A DNA stretch of 64,000 nucleotides from Clarkia xantiana subsp. parviflora (lineage: Eukaryota; Streptophyta; Magnoliopsida; Myrtales; Onagraceae): contig JAPTYO010000011.1 of assembly GCA_036873135.1 (NCBI GenBank), forward strand, positions 10,941,747 through 11,005,746, written 5' to 3'. The translations under genes were made by a program, and so were the position numbers. This document shows, in pieces, positions 1 to 10,284 of this stretch (positions are counted from its first letter, which is position 1; every line of letters begins with the position of its first letter). The notes beneath the pieces were generated by a model. It searched no databases and was not told where the DNA came from. It worked only from the letters and a program-made list of their open reading frames with translations.

Positions 1-768
1 TTTTTTCGAAATAACATATGTTATCATATAATAGACAATTGCAAAAAAAAATTGTACGAAATGTCATTCAATTAACAACAAACATTCAATTACAAACAAC
101 TAACTACAAAGTCTGAACAACACCAAAGAAGACAACCGAAACGGATAATCGGGTCTTTAAAATGTTGTACGTTATTTAAAGCACTAAACTGAGACAAAAC
201 AATACAAGAAGGTGAAACCAAAGTCTAAACAACATGGGTGAATCCGTCATAATCTGGATCTCTGCGGAATACGCTGTTGCTAGAAGGAGTATCGTTCTGC
301 ATGCTAACGTCTCGAGCATAAGGGAAATAAGGGAAAACAGTCCAATCCTACAAGCGGGGCAATTCTTGTGTAGGCTTGGTGTTTATAATATTGGTTTGGT
401 GTAAACACCAAGCTTACCTAAGAATTTTCCCTACAAGCGTGAGTCAGTAGGAGTAATCGGCCACATAGAGCTGCAACTTCAAGAACGGTGAGTACGGGAG
501 AAGTAGGATAAGGTAACAACACACAGGCGTACTTGTACCAATGTCTAATCATGTAAAACCAAAGTAGAGAGGCGGGGCAGGTAAGGGTCCTTCGATGGTA
601 AACATAACCAAATGCCAGTGAACCAATGCATCTCGGTTGGAGAAACATCCTAAAAGGACTACAACACCTTGGAGATGCCGAAAGAAACCTAAGTCTAGTA
701 CGATAAAGTAACAAGAGGTGTGGTAACATGATAGTTCAAGTGACCAGTGAGCTAGGTGAGTAACTATC
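1..768. other. No gene recognised
   Basis: This stretch is AT-rich at the start and mixed afterwards. Short minus-strand open frames (for example 418-729) have cysteine- and leucine-rich low-complexity translations with no motif I recognise. It may be the 3' part of the minus-strand transcription unit that begins at 2637, but nothing in the sequence proves this. Confidence 0.4.
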
Positions 769-1001
769 CTAATATGGTGATGTAAATGACAAGATGTGTT
801 CGAAAAGCAGAGCAGTAATACAGTTGTTACAGGACAAAAACCGATCCTGATGTTGTGTTGGGGTGTGATGTAAAATAAAATTTTTAAGTTTGAATCTATG
901 AACACAATCATCAACAAAGTACCGATCCTGATCTTCTAACCAGCAGAGAAGTATTACTAAGCCGACTGGAAAACAGCAGTAATTGTTGCTCATAATATAG
1001 C

Positions 1002-1308
1002 CCGGAGGCAGCAGGATAGAGGAATAAGACCAAACCTGTTTCACCATGGCCGGAGTAGCTACTTGTAATACATGAGCATCTTTAATTTGCAACCAAGAAG
1101 CCCAAGTCGTAGAAATTTGAATTAGTGGCTCTCGTTCTCTTCTTCTGGTTTTAGAGTTGGTAAACTTAATCAAGACAGGAAGAGGTACTGTGATGATAGG
1201 ATTGAAATCCCCACGGGTCTTCATCGGCTTGGGTTCGGACAGTATATTGGTTGTGGCGGTTCTGCGGAAGCGCCTAATGTTACCAGAACTGTCTCGATTA
1301 GTGCCACG
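1002..1308 (-). CDS. Possible downstream exon of unknown minus-strand gene
   Basis: Directly downstream (in the minus sense) of the plastid-derived insert, an open frame runs on and encodes a basic, Ser/Thr-rich segment with RRFRRTATTN, MKTRGDFNPI and KTRRRERE stretches, ending near a CAG/GTTTGG that could be a splice donor. The frame is open through the plastid insert, which is why the open stretch looks longer (769-1392). No family is recognised. It could be an exon of the gene starting at 2637 or chance open sequence. I infer the link only from strand, closeness and similarly basic composition. Confidence 0.2.
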
Positions 1309-1403
1309 GGCAATAACGGAAGCGGCAGAAATCAGTGGATTCATGATAAGTTCCTCACACAAAAATAAAAAAATGGTTAATGATACAATCATGCAAGGAA
1401 TTC
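1309..1403 (-). pseudogene. atpH: Nuclear plastid DNA insert: atpI-atpH spacer and first codons of atpH
   Basis: On the minus strand the sequence reads MNPLISAASVIA from an ATG at 1344, the N-terminus of the plastid ATP synthase CF0 subunit c (atpH, 81 residues in plants). It is preceded by the conserved plastid leader that translates as MIVSLTIFLFLCEELI. After 12 codons the match stops abruptly (GTTATTGCC then CGTGGC) and continues as unrelated nuclear sequence, so only about 15 percent of atpH is present. The 5' limit near GAATTC (1403) is approximate. Organelle subunit c is a ring-forming membrane protein; this piece cannot make it. The fragment is too short and its flanks too unlike plastid DNA for the window to be plastid itself. 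Confidence 0.85.
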
Positions 1404-1596
1404 TGATTGAATTATCCCCTCAATAAGATTCAGCCAGTCGAAATAACTAACAACTGCCAATTCAAGTAATGGACTAATATTATTGAATCGCTTCAGTTTT
1501 CTGTTGAGGTCTATCCTGTAGAGGTACTCAAATTGGATCCGTGATCGATTTCTAGGTTTCGTCGGAAACCTAATTGGTTACTTCCAACTACGTAAA

Positions 1597-2637
1597 TCAA
1601 TAGTTCAAACCGCACTCAAAGGTAGGGCATTTCCCATTTTTATAGGAACTTCTGTACCAGAAACAATGGTATCTCCAATTATGGAGGACAACCGGAGTTC
1701 TAGCCGCCTCGAAGATGAAAGATTTTGTGAGGAGGGAAGTACCCTTTACGCAGTTTCCACGAAGGGGGCAGTGACGACTGCAACAACTAGACTTAGGCCT
1801 CAGCAGAGCTCTGTTTCGCACCGACCTATATCTTGGCTGAACAGCTGAGGTCTTCCGAGATTTTTCTAAGATTTTTCCCCCACCGGTAGCTTTGAAGGTG
1901 AACACCTCTGACGGAAGAAGCGGTCGAAAACCTGGCGGAACAACTGGAGCCTTTAAGCCACAAACACTGGACCTCATGATCAATGGTCCAGGGACTTTCA
2001 AAACATGTATTTGGGTACTCTTAGAGACGGCGCGAAACCACCGTCGAGGCCGAAACGTCTTACAGACCAAACTATACTTTCGTTGCCTCTGCTTGTCCTT
2101 GTGTGGGGTATGACGACGAATGGTTGGAGGGCCAGAGGCCCTGAAGAGGAAAGGCTCAATCAGAGGAGTCCGTACAGGGGCACATCGAACTACGGGTAAC
2201 AGGGGGAAATCTGGGGGAGTAACTGGACAGTGTCGGTATCGCAGAGGCTGAAACCCCGGAGGTGGGAGTTGGTGTGTGCGGTGGCCAGAACTGGGTAACG
2301 ACGTGACTCCGGAGTGGTCGCTGGCGGGCAGCGATCCAGGCTTGTGGGTCCCTGACTCGACCCCCAGGGTGGTCGGAACGAGTGGCGGTGCTTCAGAAAA
2401 AGGTGGCCCGTAGCAGACTATGCCGAATCGAGCAAATATCAGGTTTTTCTTCGGAGGTGCTGAAGGATTGAGCTTCGGTGTTGTACGTCGCAAATCTGGA
2501 GGTCGACCATGGAGGGGAAGGGTCTGACAGCGGTAAAAATTGTCGTTGGTACGTTCCGGGGTCGTCGGTACCGGTGGGACGCCGAACCAGACCCAACCAT
2601 ACCTATCAAAGTGAAAAGTTTGCTCACCAGTCGACAT
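1597..2637 (-). CDS. Hypothetical protein, Pro/Arg-rich, 346 codons
   Basis: An uninterrupted 346-codon frame begins [15 protein letters not shown] at 2637. The protein is basic and proline-rich, with repeated PP and RTP/PPG steps, roughly one third along it a run of LPPPGFQPL, and a similar VPPGFRPLL near residue 235. There is no signal peptide, transmembrane span or known catalytic motif that I can see, and I do not recognise the family. The ATG sits 599 bp from the divergent glutaredoxin start, so a shared promoter region is possible. Two other minus-strand frames overlap its first 250 bp but are short. The length and even composition favour a real or formerly real exon, though decayed mobile DNA is possible. 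Confidence 0.4.
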   Translation of the reverse strand: MSTGEQTFHFDRYGWVWFGVPPVPTTPERTNDNFYRCQTLPLHGRPPDLRRTTPKLNPSAPPKKNLIFARFGIVCYGPPFSEAPPLVPTTLGVESGTHKPGSLPASDHSGVTSLPSSGHRTHQLPPPGFQPLRYRHCPVTPPDFPLLPVVRCAPVRTPLIEPFLFRASGPPTIRRHTPHKDKQRQRKYSLVCKTFRPRRWFRAVSKSTQIHVLKVPGPLIMRSSVCGLKAPVVPPGFRPLLPSEVFTFKATGGGKILEKSRKTSAVQPRYRSVRNRALLRPKSSCCSRHCPLRGNCVKGTSLLTKSFIFEAARTPVVLHNWRYHCFWYRSSYKNGKCPTFECGLNY

Positions 2638-3132
2638 GTGGATCGATTGATTGAGTGAAACGGCGGAGGTGATAAAGGAATATGTGTGGTTTAGTGATGA
2701 ATCGAGAAGAAAGAGTGTGGCGGCGATGATGAATGATGTTTGAGAACTAGGGTTTTGAGCAAAAAAGGAGACATGCTAAAGGGCCGCGATTTTTTCGCGG
2801 TTTTTAGAGGACATTGATTGATTGCAATAAATTATTAACTATAAGATATATATATATTCTTTTAATTAATATACAAATTTTCAATTAATTTTTTTTTGGG
2901 TAAAAAGCGCGAATCTATAATATTGTAATATAAGTTTCTATGGAAGTGGTGGTATCTTGGAAATATAGTTTAGGTACATGACTTGTAAATAAATATATTG
3001 AGAAGAAAAGGAAGAAAAAGGAAAAAGAAAAGAAAACCACGTGGTTGGCACGGTCCTTCTGCGCGCGTAGGTGAATACAACTCCCAATAGCTCTGGATCC
3101 CAAGAAGCATTATGTAAGCTACAGTTGCTGTA
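2638..3132. promoter_or_regulatory. Divergent intergenic region between unknown gene and glutaredoxin
   Basis: This AT-rich stretch separates two head-to-head frames. It contains a G-box-like CCACGTGG near 3038-3046 and several T/A runs. Together with the TATA box and TGACGTCA immediately downstream it is the likely upstream control region of the glutaredoxin gene. Regulation of the minus-strand frame from here is inference. Confidence 0.35.
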
Positions 3133-3140
3133 TGACGTCA
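3133..3140. promoter_or_regulatory. TGACGTCA element (TGA/bZIP-type site)
   Basis: A perfect palindromic TGACGTCA lies about 26 bp upstream of the TATA box and about 95 bp upstream of the glutaredoxin ATG. TGACG-core elements are bound by TGA-class bZIP factors, and CC-type glutaredoxins are known partners of TGA factors and are often induced through as-1-like sites. Function here is inferred from sequence and position. Confidence 0.55.
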
Positions 3141-3165
3141 CAACACACTGAGCAGCAGTCTCTCA

Positions 3166-3174
3166 TTTATAAAA
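3166..3174 (+). promoter_or_regulatory. TATA box of glutaredoxin gene
   Basis: TTTATAAAA is centred about 65 bp before the ATG at 3236. It leaves room for a start site near 3195-3205, where the sequence is CT-rich (ACTTCATTTCTCAACC), giving a short 5' leader. Confidence 0.65.
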
Positions 3175-3235
3175 CACCCTTCTCCTCACACTTCATTTCT
3201 CAACCCTTCCCTTCTCTCCTAAACGTACGGCGGCG

Positions 3236-3604
3236 ATGCAGCGCTGCTCCCCGGAAACCTCCTTCTCCATCGACGGCGCCGAGACGGCTGAGGACCGGAT
3301 CCAGCGGCTGATCTCCGAGCACCCAGTCATCATCTTCAGCCGCTCCGCCTGCTACATGTGCCACGTCATGAAGAAGCTCCTTGCCACCATCGGGGTCAAC
3401 CCAACCGTAATCGAGCTCGATGACCATGAGGTCTCCGCCCTACCAACCACCGAGGAAACCCCCGCCGGCCACCACGCGCCGCCTCCTCCTCCGGCCGTCT
3501 TCATCGGCGGATCCTGCATCGGAGGGTTCGAGTCCCTCGTTGCCCTCCACCTCAGCGGCCTCCTCGTGCCCAAGCTTGTCGAAGTTGGCGCTCTCTGGGT
3601 ATAG
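3236..3604 (+). CDS. CC-type (ROXY) glutaredoxin
   Basis: The 122-residue protein is a plant-specific CC-type glutaredoxin, a thioredoxin-fold protein that in this family binds TGA bZIP factors in the nucleus and acts in stress, hormone or flower-development responses. Residues 21-45 hold the conserved IQRLISEHPVIIFSRS leading to the active site CYMC (about residues 39-42), followed by CHVMKKLLATIGVNPTVIELD. The C-terminal half has the glutathione-binding PAVFIGGSCIGG and ends LVPKLVEVGALWV. Length and single-exon structure are typical. The ATG is the first in frame after the TATA box and gives the usual N-terminus. The last residues are ALWV where most TGA-interacting members have ALWL. A low-complexity HHAPPPPPA insert precedes the FIGG motif. 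Codon use is strongly GC-rich compared with its flanks. Which ROXY paralogue it is cannot be told. Confidence 0.93.
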   Translation: MQRCSPETSFSIDGAETAEDRIQRLISEHPVIIFSRSACYMCHVMKKLLATIGVNPTVIELDDHEVSALPTTEETPAGHHAPPPPPAVFIGGSCIGGFESLVALHLSGLLVPKLVEVGALWV

Positions 3605-3625
3605 TCACTCAATAGTATTCGTCAT

Positions 3626-3881
3626 CTTAATTAGACTAAATTATATAGCATTATTAGATATTATTATTTATATTTCTTCAGTTTTTATTTTATTCTTGTA
3701 ATTGAATTTAGAGGGTTTTCGTGCTGCAATTCATGGATCGTCTCTTCTCTCTTATCACATACAAAATGTGGATTAAAATTAAGAAAATGACACTGAGATC
3801 GATCCGATGTGGCTGCCAAAAACCCTTTTCAATGTAATCGTTGTAATTTTATTTATAAAAAATAAGTGTGTTATAATAATG

Positions 3882-3939
<58 letters not shown>

Positions 3940-4210
3940 CCTGATAGCTTTATTAATTAGACAATATATAGCATTATTAGATATTTATTATTTTATTATA
4001 ACAAAAAAATTTATTATTTATATTTCTTTAGTTTTTATTTTATTATTGTATTGAATTTTGACGGCTTCGTGCTGCAATTGGATCGATCCGATGTGGCTGC
4101 TAAAAACCCTTCTGTATGTATTGTTGTAATTTTTATTTTAATAAAAAAAGTAAGTGTTATAGTAATGAAAAATATATGTTTTTTTTGTTCTGATAGCGCC
4201 ATAATTAATT
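3626..4210. repeat. Tandem duplication of the glutaredoxin 3' flank
   Basis: The block from about 3626 (TTAATTAGAC...TATAGCATTATTAGATATT ... GATCGATCCGATGTGGCTGC ... TTATAATAATGAAA) recurs from about 3951 to 4169 in the same order with substitutions and small indels. Both copies hold GATCGATCCGATGTGGCTGC followed by AAAAACCCTT, and a CTGATAG junction follows each. The first copy ends in an expanded AT tract. This is a direct duplication of the 3' UTR or flank of the gene. Confidence 0.8.
3884..3939. repeat. (AT)n microsatellite followed by T tract
   Basis: About 21 AT dinucleotides run from 3884 to 3925, then a pure T run to about 3939. It lies inside the duplicated 3' flank. Confidence 0.95.
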
Positions 4211-5130
4211 TTTCTCTTATTTAGTTTAATTATGGAAGAATATATTGTGCTTCTAAAGCAAGTGTTCTGGTCAAAGCAGGAAGCGAAATCTTGCGGGTTT
4301 AGTACTTGTGTTACTACCGAATATGTTGGCTGAGGATGGATGCTAAAAGCTACTGTGGGTAGACACGTGTGAGGAATGACACGTGGCGCCACTCAGGAGG
4401 TGAATGCGGAATTATTTTAGCAGTAGTGGGACCCTCGTCCAATTATTGATCAATTTTATAACTACTTTGAACGTATATTATATGGACCTTTGCTTTGAAG
4501 AATCTTCACTGTTCTTCTCTTCCATTATGGAATAATTATTATATCTATAGACTTCATTGCATTACAAATTTGGTGGTGATATATATATGGCTAATTGAAA
4601 ATAATGTGTTTTTTGCCCTAATAATTGAAAATAAGGTTTGTTAAGTGATCAATGAAGGTAATTAATTAACTAGTTAATAATCTGAATCTATATGGAGTCA
4701 TTTCTCCTTCATATTTGCCAAATCATGTGGAGCAAATGTGATTTCGACACCATAACAACATCATGTCAACACTCCCATTTTCTTGTTTGTTTCTTGTACC
4801 TGTAACATTGACTAAACGATCTATATATATTACGATAACCTTAAAAGTTCAACATTATTTTCAACTTGCATTTTATAGTAAAACGACGTCGGGTAAAGCT
4901 ACTAGGTTCGGTCCAAAACCAATAATCACCTCCTTATTACCTTAATTATCCAAGTTCTATTTACTAAAATTTTAAATTTTATCATCGAATTTAGTCGCAG
5001 TTCGTTTCTCCCACTCGGATTATCCAGGATTTGTTCGTTTAACTCCTCTAATTCAGTATCAATTTTGTTCGGATTCATGTTACCTAGTTTTGGAAATTCA
5101 TTCTATAAGAATATAATATTACGTGATTCA
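4211..5130. other. No gene recognised
   Basis: AT-rich intergenic DNA. Only short frames under 90 codons occur, with low-complexity translations. No repeat ends or RNA genes were seen. Confidence 0.5.
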
Positions 5131-6059
5131 TGTATTGTAACACTCCCACTCTAATGAGTGCCTATAGATACGTACCATTTTGAGAACTCAGAGTATCTTA
5201 TGAAGATACTCTTCTGTCCTCTATCACCTTACTCACCATAACGACTGCCAGTGGTATGCATATAGGCTCTACAGCCCCATGGGAGTAGGTTGGACAAATC
5301 TAGCTTTCGACCAGTCCAAAGGTCGTAAGGAGTAGTGTCTGATAGATATACACCTAATTGGACCTCACTTAGGCTCGAGTAGGTCGCCCCGTCGACCTCC
5401 AAACACGGTTGCAGTGACCGAGACCCAAAGATATGCGCTTAGTCCACCTAGGAGGCCTCCAACCGGACTAGTCTGGTCGAAGAGACTGGACTAGTCCAGT
5501 CAAGGACCTCCGACCGGACTAGTCCGGTAGTAAGGGGGCCGACGCGTCCCTACGCTCGGCCCTGATGCCCGGGTGACGGACACCAAGGCTACGCGCACGA
5601 CACGCACCACCATCCCGTATAGAATATTATGCAGACCCCGCTCAATATTCTGGGCCCCTCCGATGCCAAGATCACAATCCCTATAAATAGGGCCTCATAT
5701 CTCTCATTTACAACATGATTTCACTTGAATGCTCTGACCTCTCTCTAGAACTTTATCTCTCTAGAACCAAACTCTCATTTTTGCATCGGATAGGGTTCGA
5801 CGGACACCCCCGACTTACCCCTTGTGCAGGTAAGTGAGAGAAGGAGGGAAGAAGAGCGAAATACGAGCAAGACAAGCGATCCCGACTCGAGAACACAACC
5901 AAGATCGGAAACTCAACGAGCGTTATCCATCACTGGCGCCGTCCGCACGATTCGAACAAAAAGCTATCGCTTGAGGTTAAAAGTTAAATGGCTAATGTTG
6001 GGTTATAAATAAACCCGACTATGTATGTACGTTATTGGTCTATGGTGATTTCCTACAGG
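5131..6059 (+). mobile_element. Truncated gypsy 5' end K: LTR and primer-binding site
   Basis: An LTR-like block ends ATCCATCA at 5932 and is followed by CTGGCGCCGTCCGC at 5933-5946, the primer-binding-site sequence shared with the other Tat-type elements in this window. A TATA-like CTATAAATAGGG lies near 5682, and a CATCGGATAGGGTTCGACGG and CTTGTGCAGG motif follows at 5783-5828, matching the R/U5 region of element A. The left border is approximate (TG at 5131 or 5136). Only about 120 bp of internal sequence remains before LTR B begins at 6060. No partner LTR is in the window. Confidence 0.6.
5461..5535. repeat. ACTAGTC-centred palindromic repeats in LTR K
   Basis: Three copies of a near-palindromic GGACTAGTC(C/T)GGT-type motif lie within 75 bp (near 5466, 5491 and 5516), separated by 25-30 bp. 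They sit in the U3 part of the LTR, where such repeats commonly act as enhancer-like sites; that role is inferred. Confidence 0.6.
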
Positions 6060-6710
6060 TGATAGGTCGAGTACGCTTTCAGGGCGAGGAGAAGAAGTCG
6101 ACGACCTTTCTTGTTTATTCCAACCATTTGGAGATAAAAGGTCGACTACTAATCATGAAGAAGTCGACTTAAAAAAGAATGACTGGTCGACTATGGAGAC
6201 TTAGAGAATCTTCCAGAGGACAGGTGGCGACCTGTTTCTCACCGTCTCCAAGGGAAAACCTTCCCTCGAAATAAAGACAGGTGGTCACCTGCTTCCCACC
6301 GTCTCCAAGGGAAAACCTTCCTCCGAAGTAAACATGAGGTGGCGACCTGCTTGTCACCAGCTGACTGATAACCGCTTCTATCAGCCAATCACAAAGGGTT
6401 GATTGCCGCCCCTAGGCAACCAATCAGAGGCCAGTAGCCGCCTCTACAAAGTCGGTAACTCTCCCCTATAAATAGGGACCTATCTTGTTCAATTAAAGAA
6501 CAATCTGCTCTGAATACTTATATATTACACTCTCAAATACATTACTAACTTAAGCTTCGGAGTGGAATCAGGGGTCATCCCCACCCCTTTTTAGGTGCTC
6601 GACCTTAAAAGTCTCCCGGAGGAAATCAAGTCCTCGAGAGAGCTACGTCCAAGGCGAAGCCTAGAAGTCCATTCCGTGAAGTTTGTGGCCACGTCATTTT
6701 GATCCCAACA
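6060..6710 (+). mobile_element. 5' LTR of gypsy element B
   Basis: The LTR begins TGATAGGTCGAG and ends GATCCCAACA, directly before the primer-binding site TTTGGCGCCGTTTGTGGGA at 6711. It has a TATA-like CCTATAAATAGGG near 6466. Three copies of CAGGTGGC/TCACCTG with ACCGTCTCCAAGGGAAAACC repeat at 6222-6350. No second LTR of B is visible, so the element is truncated after gag. Confidence 0.7.
6225..6345. repeat. Short direct repeats in LTR B
   Basis: The sequence ACCGTCTCCAAGGGAAAACC followed by TTCC appears twice (6241 and 6299), each preceded by AGGTGGCGACCTG or AGGTGGTCACCTG and followed by CGAA(A/G)TAAA. The unit is about 58 bp. The setting is the U3 region. Confidence 0.75.
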
Positions 6711-6729
6711 TTTGGCGCCGTTTGTGGGA
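6711..6729 (+). other. Primer-binding site of element B
   Basis: TTTGGCGCCGTTTGTGGGA directly follows the LTR end CCCAACA. The TGGCGCC core is shared with elements A, C, D and K here and is typical of plant Tat-type gypsy elements. Confidence 0.75.
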
Positions 6730-6744
6730 ACATATCAAAAAGTC

Positions 6745-7760
6745 ATGGCTGCCGAAAAGAGCAAGATTTCCAACACTCCGGTGGAAGAAAGGAGCAGTCC
6801 ACCAGTGGATCCTACCACATCGAGGCCGATCCCCCAAGAAGATCCCCCAATACCCCAATCTAATGGTGTTGGCGGCGATGAAACCCTCAACCATTCCAAA
6901 TCTCTGCCAATTTTGGAAGATGCGAGGACAGCTCCCCAAGCCGTTTCTCCGGAGGTAATAGCTGCCTTTATTACTTTTTGGAACGAAACCCAGGCAGGGG
7001 CTGTTCCAAAAAAAGAGAGCCAACCCGAGAGGCCTCACAAAAGGAAGAAGTAGCTTCCAGTGTGAAAATCCAGAAGGAGAATCTCCTGGAGAAAGAAACC
7101 CCTAAAGCTCTCGAGGCCGAAACGGCGAGCAAGGAGCCTGTCCTATTCACAATAGGGCAGGTCGAAGAACTGTTGGAGAAGAAGAGGCGAGGTGCGAATG
7201 ATTTGCTCATCGTTCGTGATCATACTTCTCACCCCTTCACCAAAAGGCTATTCAATACTCGAGTTCCCCCGCAAGTCTTCGCGAGGAGCATCGACGATTA
7301 TACCGGAGAAGGCGACCCAGTTCGCCACATCAACGCTCACAACTCCTCCCTCTTGGGAAGAGGGGCAACGCCTGATCATTATGCAGCACTCTTCCCAACC
7401 ACGTTGAAGGAAGAGGCGTCTACTTGGTTTTATGGTCTCCCCGACAACTCTATAGACTCGTGGGATGAGCTGAAAACCAAGTTCATTGAAGGACACATAG
7501 GTCAGAGGCAGCGCCTCAAGAGCATGAACTTCCTTGACAAGATCGAGCAAGGCCCTGGTGAAATCTTGGCCAACTACTACACAAGATTTCACAAGATACT
7601 CCAACAGCTGAACGAGGACGCCACGGATGGCGAGCTGATCCGGACCTTCTGGAGGGGTCTTAGAGTGCAGAGCCAAGCTCTGAAGGACAGCATGGTGATG
7701 AAGCCCGTGCAAAGGATTGACGCCCTCGCCATCAAAGTAAAGAAATTCACAAGTAACTAG
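6745..7760 (+). pseudogene. Frameshifted gypsy gag (element B)
   Basis: The frame starts at the ATG at 6745 (MAAEKSKISNTPVEERSS) 16 bp after the primer-binding site and runs to 7053. The continuation is in another frame (6978-7760), so one frameshift lies near 7030. The second part is the retrotransposon gag capsid domain: DYTGEGDPVRHI, STWFYGLPDNSIDSW, ELKTKFIEGHIG, ILANYYTRFHKI and ELIRTFWRGL follow in the usual order. Gag packages the element RNA into virus-like particles. The frame stops at 7760 before any zinc knuckle, protease or RT, so the element is truncated here. Confidence 0.85.
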
Positions 7761-8663
7761 GTATTTTGGGTTGGGGTGACACTAGGTCTCACTTAAATCA
7801 CGACAACGACTACAACCAGAGACGGCGCGACGTGGCAGAATTCCACCTTATACGTGCCGCAACGTGGATATAAGCCATCGGCGCAACGACGATTTTGCTT
7901 CTGCAATGCAAGGTGGGCCAGGCCCACCATAGGCCCAGGGCGGTGGTGAATTCCGCGGGTAGCGGAACGGCGGAAGTCCGCCTTCCATGGCGAGATCGCC
8001 AGTTACGACGTGGTGATCTCGCTGTGGTTTTTATCAAAAAAACTAGATTTCTCAGTTTCTAAGAAACCTCGGTTACCTTAATTAGAATTAGTGTATTCTA
8101 TCCCAAATCCCAAAATAAAATTTATCAATCTACAAATGTGACTACAACCTTACTGCTCTGATATATTTAATTCTCTTTATATATATATATATATAATCTA
8201 CTACGATTATATGTATTCCATATTAATATAATATAATATATTCAACAATATATTATTTCCTTATAGATATATACTATCATTAATGATGTATATATTATTT
8301 TCTACGATAAAATAATATATTGGATTTACTAAATTTATCTCTAGAGATAATATTCACATTCGTTAATTTTAGGTGGTCTAAACTTAATAGCCAAGTATAC
8401 CTCTGAGTGGGCCGACCGAAATTCATTATTATGATCCAATTAATGGACATTATCCTTCTAGTTAATGAGCAACCCCATTATGGCCCTAACTCAACATTAA
8501 TTTCGTCGGATAAGCCTAATTAATGGGCTAATTTCTTCTAATTAACTGACACTCAATTATGCATAGTCAATGGACTTCTATGAATGGCGGCGCTATTACT
8601 ATAATTTCAAACAGGGGGCAAGATTTATCGTCATCACGTCGTCGCATCAGTGACAACTATAAC
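7761..8663. other. No gene recognised
   Basis: A GC-richer part (7800-8030) carries only chance frames; the rest is strongly AT-rich with TA runs near 8175-8300. It separates truncated element B from the LTR of element A. Confidence 0.45.
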
Positions 8664-9396
8664 TGATGGATATACGCTCAATTTAGACCCGTTTTCATTC
8701 GGGTTGTATTATTTTAATGACCCCACGGATGATTGTAAATCGAAACTTTGACCCGAACACGTCACCCGTGGCGAAATGGTTCGGACGAGAGAAAAAGCGC
8801 CCGCCCGGATACTTTGCTGGGTCTGATCCCAAGTCTCCGAGGTCGGACCTCCCGTCCGACCCCGAAGGTCCCGACATTCCTCTGACATGCTATATTCCCG
8901 TACAAGGGGTGTGCGTGGCGTCCGGAAAACTGTCCTTCAAACCGTCCCTCGTGACGACACGACCTCACTTTGCACGTCTGACACTTAGAAAATATCACGA
9001 ACCTTTTCAATGCTTGCTAAGGGCTTAATCCCATTATTACTGGTTAACTGATCTCGTTTAGGAGTTAACGGTGTCAGTAAGCGCCTTAATCTCCTTTGAG
9101 CCTATATATAGAACTCCACCTTTATTCATTTACTAAGTTGATAACACTTGCATGATTTGAGCTCTCCCTTCTCACTACTTTCTCTCGCTACATTGTTCTA
9201 ATTTAAGCATCGGAGAGGGTTCTCCGGTACCACCCCCGACTTATCCCTCGTGCAGGTCTGAAAAAAGACAGATCGCGAAGAAGGTGCACGGAAACGGATT
9301 GCAAAAAGGGATTGTCGGATCTCAAAGGAAAGAAATCTACCCGCAAGTTGGCCATTCGGATTGACGACACGTCGACACGATACGCCGGACTTAACA
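8664..9396 (+). repeat. 5' LTR of element A
   Basis: The 733-bp LTR runs from TGATGGATAT to GACTTAACA. A TATA-like CCTATATATAG lies near 9101. The R/U5 part has CATCGGAGAGGGTTCTCC and CTCGTGCAGG, which recur in LTR C and, in related form, in K, D and E. Confidence 0.85.
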
Positions 9397-9416
9397 CTTG
9401 GCGCCGTCCGTGGGTT
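9397..9416 (+). other. Primer-binding site of element A
   Basis: CTTGGCGCCGTCCGTGGGT follows the LTR end TTAACA. Fragment C has the same site in the same context on the minus strand. Confidence 0.8.
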
Positions 9417-9448
9417 TTGAACAAACAATCCTGGCTATCACGAGATCG

Positions 9449-10284
9449 ATGGAAAACAGTCAGCAATCAAGGGAGGACCCCCCCTCATGAGGATATTCCA
9501 CCACAGAGCAATCAAGAAAGACCGTCGGTGCCACCAGCCAAACAACCAAGCCCGCAAGCACCACAGGAAACCAAGGGGGACTGTCACGCCCAGCTGGGGC
9601 TCAGTCCTCCACAACGTCAACACCAATGGCAGGCCGATAGCCACAAAGACAAGGAACGTAACCGGAAGTGCCACCCCAAGTATTCCAATACACTGCACCT
9701 CCTCAGGGATACCATTATGGAATGCATTCGCAAGAATACCCGTATGGAATGCCATCCCAAGACATGACAACATACAACCAACGTGCTCACACAGCTAATC
9801 CCAGACCAATATATTCACAAGGAGCACAGACAGTGACTCCAGGTTTCATGTCAGCACTTTATGATCTATTGGCATATAGGGAGGCTGTAAGGAACAGGCA
9901 GGAGAGGCAGATGCCACAAGCGGAGCAATACCCACGTACTCTGATAGGGTAGCAGGAAAATCAAAGAAGGAATTAACAAGCGCCACCTCCAATGGGAAGG
10001 CATCAATCCACCCCTCCAAGGCAACAGCATCACAAAGCACCGCAAGGTGCATGGGCATATACACCTTTTAGAGAACACCCACAGCCACACCCGCAGTGGA
10101 GACAAGAATTCGAACAACCACCCCAGCAAGGGTACCCTGCACAAACCTATAGACCGTACTACCAAGGACATGGAATCTCTCCAAGCCCTGTTGTCAGTTA
10201 TGACATGCCGCAAAAGAATCATAGCATATCACCAACGATCCTAACTCTGGAAGAAGTTGAGGCAGTGATAAAAAGAAAAATGAA
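9449..10284 (+). pseudogene. Gag N-terminal region of element A (decayed)
   Basis: From the ATG at 9449 (MENSQQSREDPP) the frame breaks within a C run near 9480. The continuation is Gln/Pro-rich in other frames (9312-9767, 9668-9952 with YNQRAHTANPRPIYSQGAQT, and 9992-10284 with WAYTPFREHPQPHPQWRQEF and LTLEEVEAVIKRKM). Such Q/P/Y-rich N-terminal gag regions are common in Tat elements. At least two frame breaks and a stop near 9950 make it non-functional. The coding sequence is then split at 10284 by an 820-bp MITE. Confidence 0.65.

Noticed and set aside
1309..1403. Possibility that the window is plastid DNA or a functional atpH
   Set aside because: Only 12 codons match and both sides are unrelated to plastid DNA; the remaining window is nuclear in type.
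7800..8037. Minus-strand 75-codon frame with MIKTTARSPRRNWRS start
   Set aside because: GC-rich chance frame without motif between two transposons.
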